From assembly GCA_009702725.1 (NCBI GenBank), contig WLHM01000001.1, positions 1-25,037 of the forward strand: a stretch of 25,037 bases of DNA, written 5' to 3'. Positions 23,061 through 25,037 of this stretch are shown piece by piece. A program made the translations under genes and the position numbers. Position 1 is the first letter of the stretch, and every line of letters begins with the position of its first letter. The DNA is from Actinomycetota bacterium (GTDB lineage Bacteria > Actinomycetota > Actinomycetes > S36-B12). The notes under the pieces were generated by a model. It saw only the letters and a program-made list of their open reading frames with translations. It was not told where the DNA came from and ran no database searches.

Positions 23061-24614
23061 TTACTCCCTAATTTCGTCAGTAGATGTTGCCGACGCAGTG
23101 TCAGGCAAATCACTTACGGCATCGCGGATTAATTCTAGTTCACCTGGCAGATCAGCAGATTCAATGCGGGCCAACCCTGCAAGTTGCACCACAGTGACGC
23201 CTTCGGAATTAACTGTCGCCGATATCCAGACTCGACGCCTTCGAATGAATAGCGACAACAGTAAGCCGGTTATTGCCAGTACCGCTCCTAGTAAAGCAAC
23301 CTCTTTCCCCGGGTCGTACGCGATCTGAAATGACGCCCAACGCTGATAGCCCGTGAAGGCAATCGACCCAGAACCGTCGGGAAGTTTCCAAATTTGACCT
23401 TGACGCAAAGCTACGATTCCGATCTGATCCATGGAAGCGGTATCTAGTCGGTACACACTTTGAGGTGCCCCACTGTCTAACCCCATATCACCACGCCAGG
23501 CCGACATGAAAACGGCTGGATCATCAGGGCCCGGGAAAGTCGAAATCGGTCCACGCAAGTTATTCGACGCTGCCGTTGGTACGAAAATCCCCTGGAAACC
23601 CAACTGCGGGTCCGAATCCGGGATTTTCACAACTCCGGTTGAAGTAAAATTGCCATCCTGCGGCAAGAAAACAACGGTGTCGTCAAATGTGATTTCACCC
23701 CCCGCATTTCGCACTACAAAATGTGGTGCGTATCCATGACCTACCAAAAAGACTTTGGCACCGTCGATCTCAAGCGGAGTATTAACTTCTATGCGAGCAT
23801 TCTCAGCTTCGGTACCCGGTAACCGACGAAAAGTCACATCCGCTTCGAATAACTTCGGCGAACCCCGCTGGGCCTCTCCCCGATCGAATTCAACATTGAA
23901 CTTCTCTAGGGTGAACGAGAATGGTGAAAGCCGCGATGCCCCGGTGAATCGCCCGCCGCCCCAAGCGTCGTACTGGGTCAAAGTGTTGGAAAACCCCTGC
24001 CCCGTGCGAACGATGACATTGCCTTTCCAACCAAAGAGACCACCCAAGGCGATGGCCACCAAAATTAAGATGAGCGAGAAGTGGAAAAGGAGGTTTCCGG
24101 TCTCGCGTAGAAAGCCTTTTTCGGCTGCAATGGAGTTTTCGGCTACCAGCAGGCGCCAGCGTCTACCTGATAAATACTTTCGGCCCCGTGCTAATACTTC
24201 ATTGGCGGAGGCGCTGACTTCAAATGACATCGACTCTGGCAGACGCAGTAGATTGCGCGGGGCCGGGGGCGGGGGGGCAAACATGGCTCGCCAATGCACC
24301 TTCGTCCGAGGTAATACGCAACCAATCAGCGAGATGAAAAGAAGTAAATACACAGCAGCGAACCATGGCGAGGAATAAACATCGAAGAAACCAAGGGCAT
24401 CGAAGATGGGGCCAGATGTTGGGCTGTCAGCAATCCATTCATTGACGCGTAGCGGATTATTACCTCGCTGCGGAAATATTGATCCAGGTACGCTTGCGAT
24501 TGCCAGCAAAAACAGCAAAATCAAAGCGGTCTTCATGCTCGTGAGCTGGCGCCAGGTATAACGAACAAATCCAAGTGCGCCCATGGGTGGCAGAATCAAT
24601 TCCGGTTTGGACAT
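23061..24614 (-). CDS. resB: Cytochrome c biogenesis protein ResB
   Basis: System II haem-attachment protein that works with CcsB; 517 residues. The N terminus has the family block SMKTALILLFLLAIASVPGS (about 26-45) followed by FPQRG, then two membrane segments (FAAVYLLLFISLIGCVLPRT near 84-103 and LLFHFSLILILVAIALGGLF near 173-192). A large extracytoplasmic domain (about 195-425) follows, then a last segment ALLGAVLAITGLLLSLFIRR. The ATG follows the ccdA TAG without a gap. A Pro-rich linker APPPPAP near residue 115 is encoded by a C7/C5 tract. Length is normal for actinobacterial ResB. Confidence 0.94.
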   Translation of the reverse strand: MSKPELILPPMGALGFVRYTWRQLTSMKTALILLFLLAIASVPGSIFPQRGNNPLRVNEWIADSPTSGPIFDALGFFDVYSSPWFAAVYLLLFISLIGCVLPRTKVHWRAMFAPPPPAPRNLLRLPESMSFEVSASANEVLARGRKYLSGRRWRLLVAENSIAAEKGFLRETGNLLFHFSLILILVAIALGGLFGWKGNVIVRTGQGFSNTLTQYDAWGGGRFTGASRLSPFSFTLEKFNVEFDRGEAQRGSPKLFEADVTFRRLPGTEAENARIEVNTPLEIDGAKVFLVGHGYAPHFVVRNAGGEITFDDTVVFLPQDGNFTSTGVVKIPDSDPQLGFQGIFVPTAASNNLRGPISTFPGPDDPAVFMSAWRGDMGLDSGAPQSVYRLDTASMDQIGIVALRQGQIWKLPDGSGSIAFTGYQRWASFQIAYDPGKEVALLGAVLAITGLLLSLFIRRRRVWISATVNSEGVTVVQLAGLARIESADLPGELELIRDAVSDLPDTASATSTDEIRE

Positions 24615-25037
24615 CTAGAGCACCGTCTCAAAAGTTGGTACCGAAGTTCGTAGCCAGATCGTGAAATCGGTCCAGGCACCTGTAACCAAAAGCACCCCGA
24701 CAATAACTAACATGCCCCCACCGATACGCATTACCAACAGGTAATGACCCTTGACCCAACCCAATGCGCGAGCGGTTCGGCTAAACAGCACAGCGAGCAA
24801 AACAAAAGGTAGCCCGAGGCCAAGGCAGTAGACAAATGAAAGCAAGGCGCCACGCAGTGCGCTGGCTTCGGTGAACGCGAGGGTCTGCACTGCGGCAAGG
24901 GTTGGACCAATACATGGGGTCCAGCCCAAACCGAACAACACCCCAAGGATAGGTGCACCAGCAACACCCCAGTTAGGCAGTCGGTGAATTCTCCACTCGC
25001 GTTGTAACCCTGGGATAAAACCCATAAAAGCCAGCCC
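24615..25037 (-). CDS. ccdA: Cytochrome c biogenesis protein CcdA (partial, 5' end beyond the right edge)
   Basis: Membrane protein of the DsbD/CcdA family that carries reducing equivalents across the membrane to keep apocytochrome c thiols reduced. The last 141 codons are visible. GLGWTPCIGPTLAAVQTLAF holds the second cysteine of the redox pair; the first would be beyond the edge. Three hydrophobic segments follow. An internal ATG at 25025 is not the start, since the frame continues as GLAFM to the edge and known CcdA proteins are about 240 residues. It is directly joined to resB (TAGATG), giving ccdA-resB-ccsB. Confidence 0.92.
   Translation of the reverse strand, partial: GLAFMGFIPGLQREWRIHRLPNWGVAGAPILGVLFGLGWTPCIGPTLAAVQTLAFTEASALRGALLSFVYCLGLGLPFVLLAVLFSRTARALGWVKGHYLLVMRIGGGMLVIVGVLLVTGAWTDFTIWLRTSVPTFETVL

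Noticed and set aside
1..25037. Mobile elements, CRISPR arrays, tRNA genes or a defence system
   Set aside because: I searched both strands by eye and found no transposase, integrase, spaced direct-repeat array, tRNA-like fold or defence-type gene. The genes fit a vertically kept housekeeping region.

Overview
This window is a respiratory-chain region of an actinobacterium (Actinomycetota). The main evidence is the gene neighbourhood: complex I genes, a complete core of menaquinone synthesis genes, a DUF4229 / PLDc_N pair of small membrane proteins, and the System II cytochrome c maturation genes. GTG and TTG starts are frequent, several starts look leaderless, and base composition is moderate (roughly mid-50s % GC by eye, not computed). 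NuoH and NuoJ also carry actinobacterial-type C-terminal tails. I cannot place the organism at genus level.

Layout. (1) Positions 1-13199, minus strand: the nuo operon, genes nuoA to nuoM in the usual order, read right to left. nuoM runs off the left edge and nuoN is expected beyond it. Neighbouring genes mostly overlap by a few bases, so they are probably translationally coupled. (2) 13323-14033, minus: menG/ubiE, the last methyltransferase of menaquinone synthesis. (3) 14094-15383, plus: isochorismate synthase (menF), divergent from menG. (4) 15417-19199, minus: menB, menC, menD, transcribed in that order. (5) 19237-21302, plus: menE and menA, overlapping by 13 bases. (6) 21249-21596, minus: a DUF4229 membrane protein whose 3' end overlaps menA antiparallel. 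(7) 21745-22047, plus: a small PLDc_N membrane protein. (8) 22072-25037, minus: ccdA (partial), resB and ccsB, for cytochrome c maturation.

The genes fit one physiology. Chorismate is converted by MenF, MenD, MenC, MenE, MenB, MenA and MenG to menaquinone, which accepts electrons from NADH through complex I. CcdA, ResB and CcsB assemble the c-type cytochromes needed further downstream. MenH and the DHNA-CoA thioesterase are not in the window.

I found no mobile element, CRISPR array, RNA gene or clearly new multi-gene system. The most interesting signals are regulatory. A 37-bp menB/menE divergent gap holds two apparent leaderless promoters that face away from each other and overlap. A 23-codon open frame overlaps the nuoA start in a GTGA arrangement. 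menA and the DUF4229 gene overlap by 54 bp at their 3' ends. No gene-free stretch exceeds about 150 bases.
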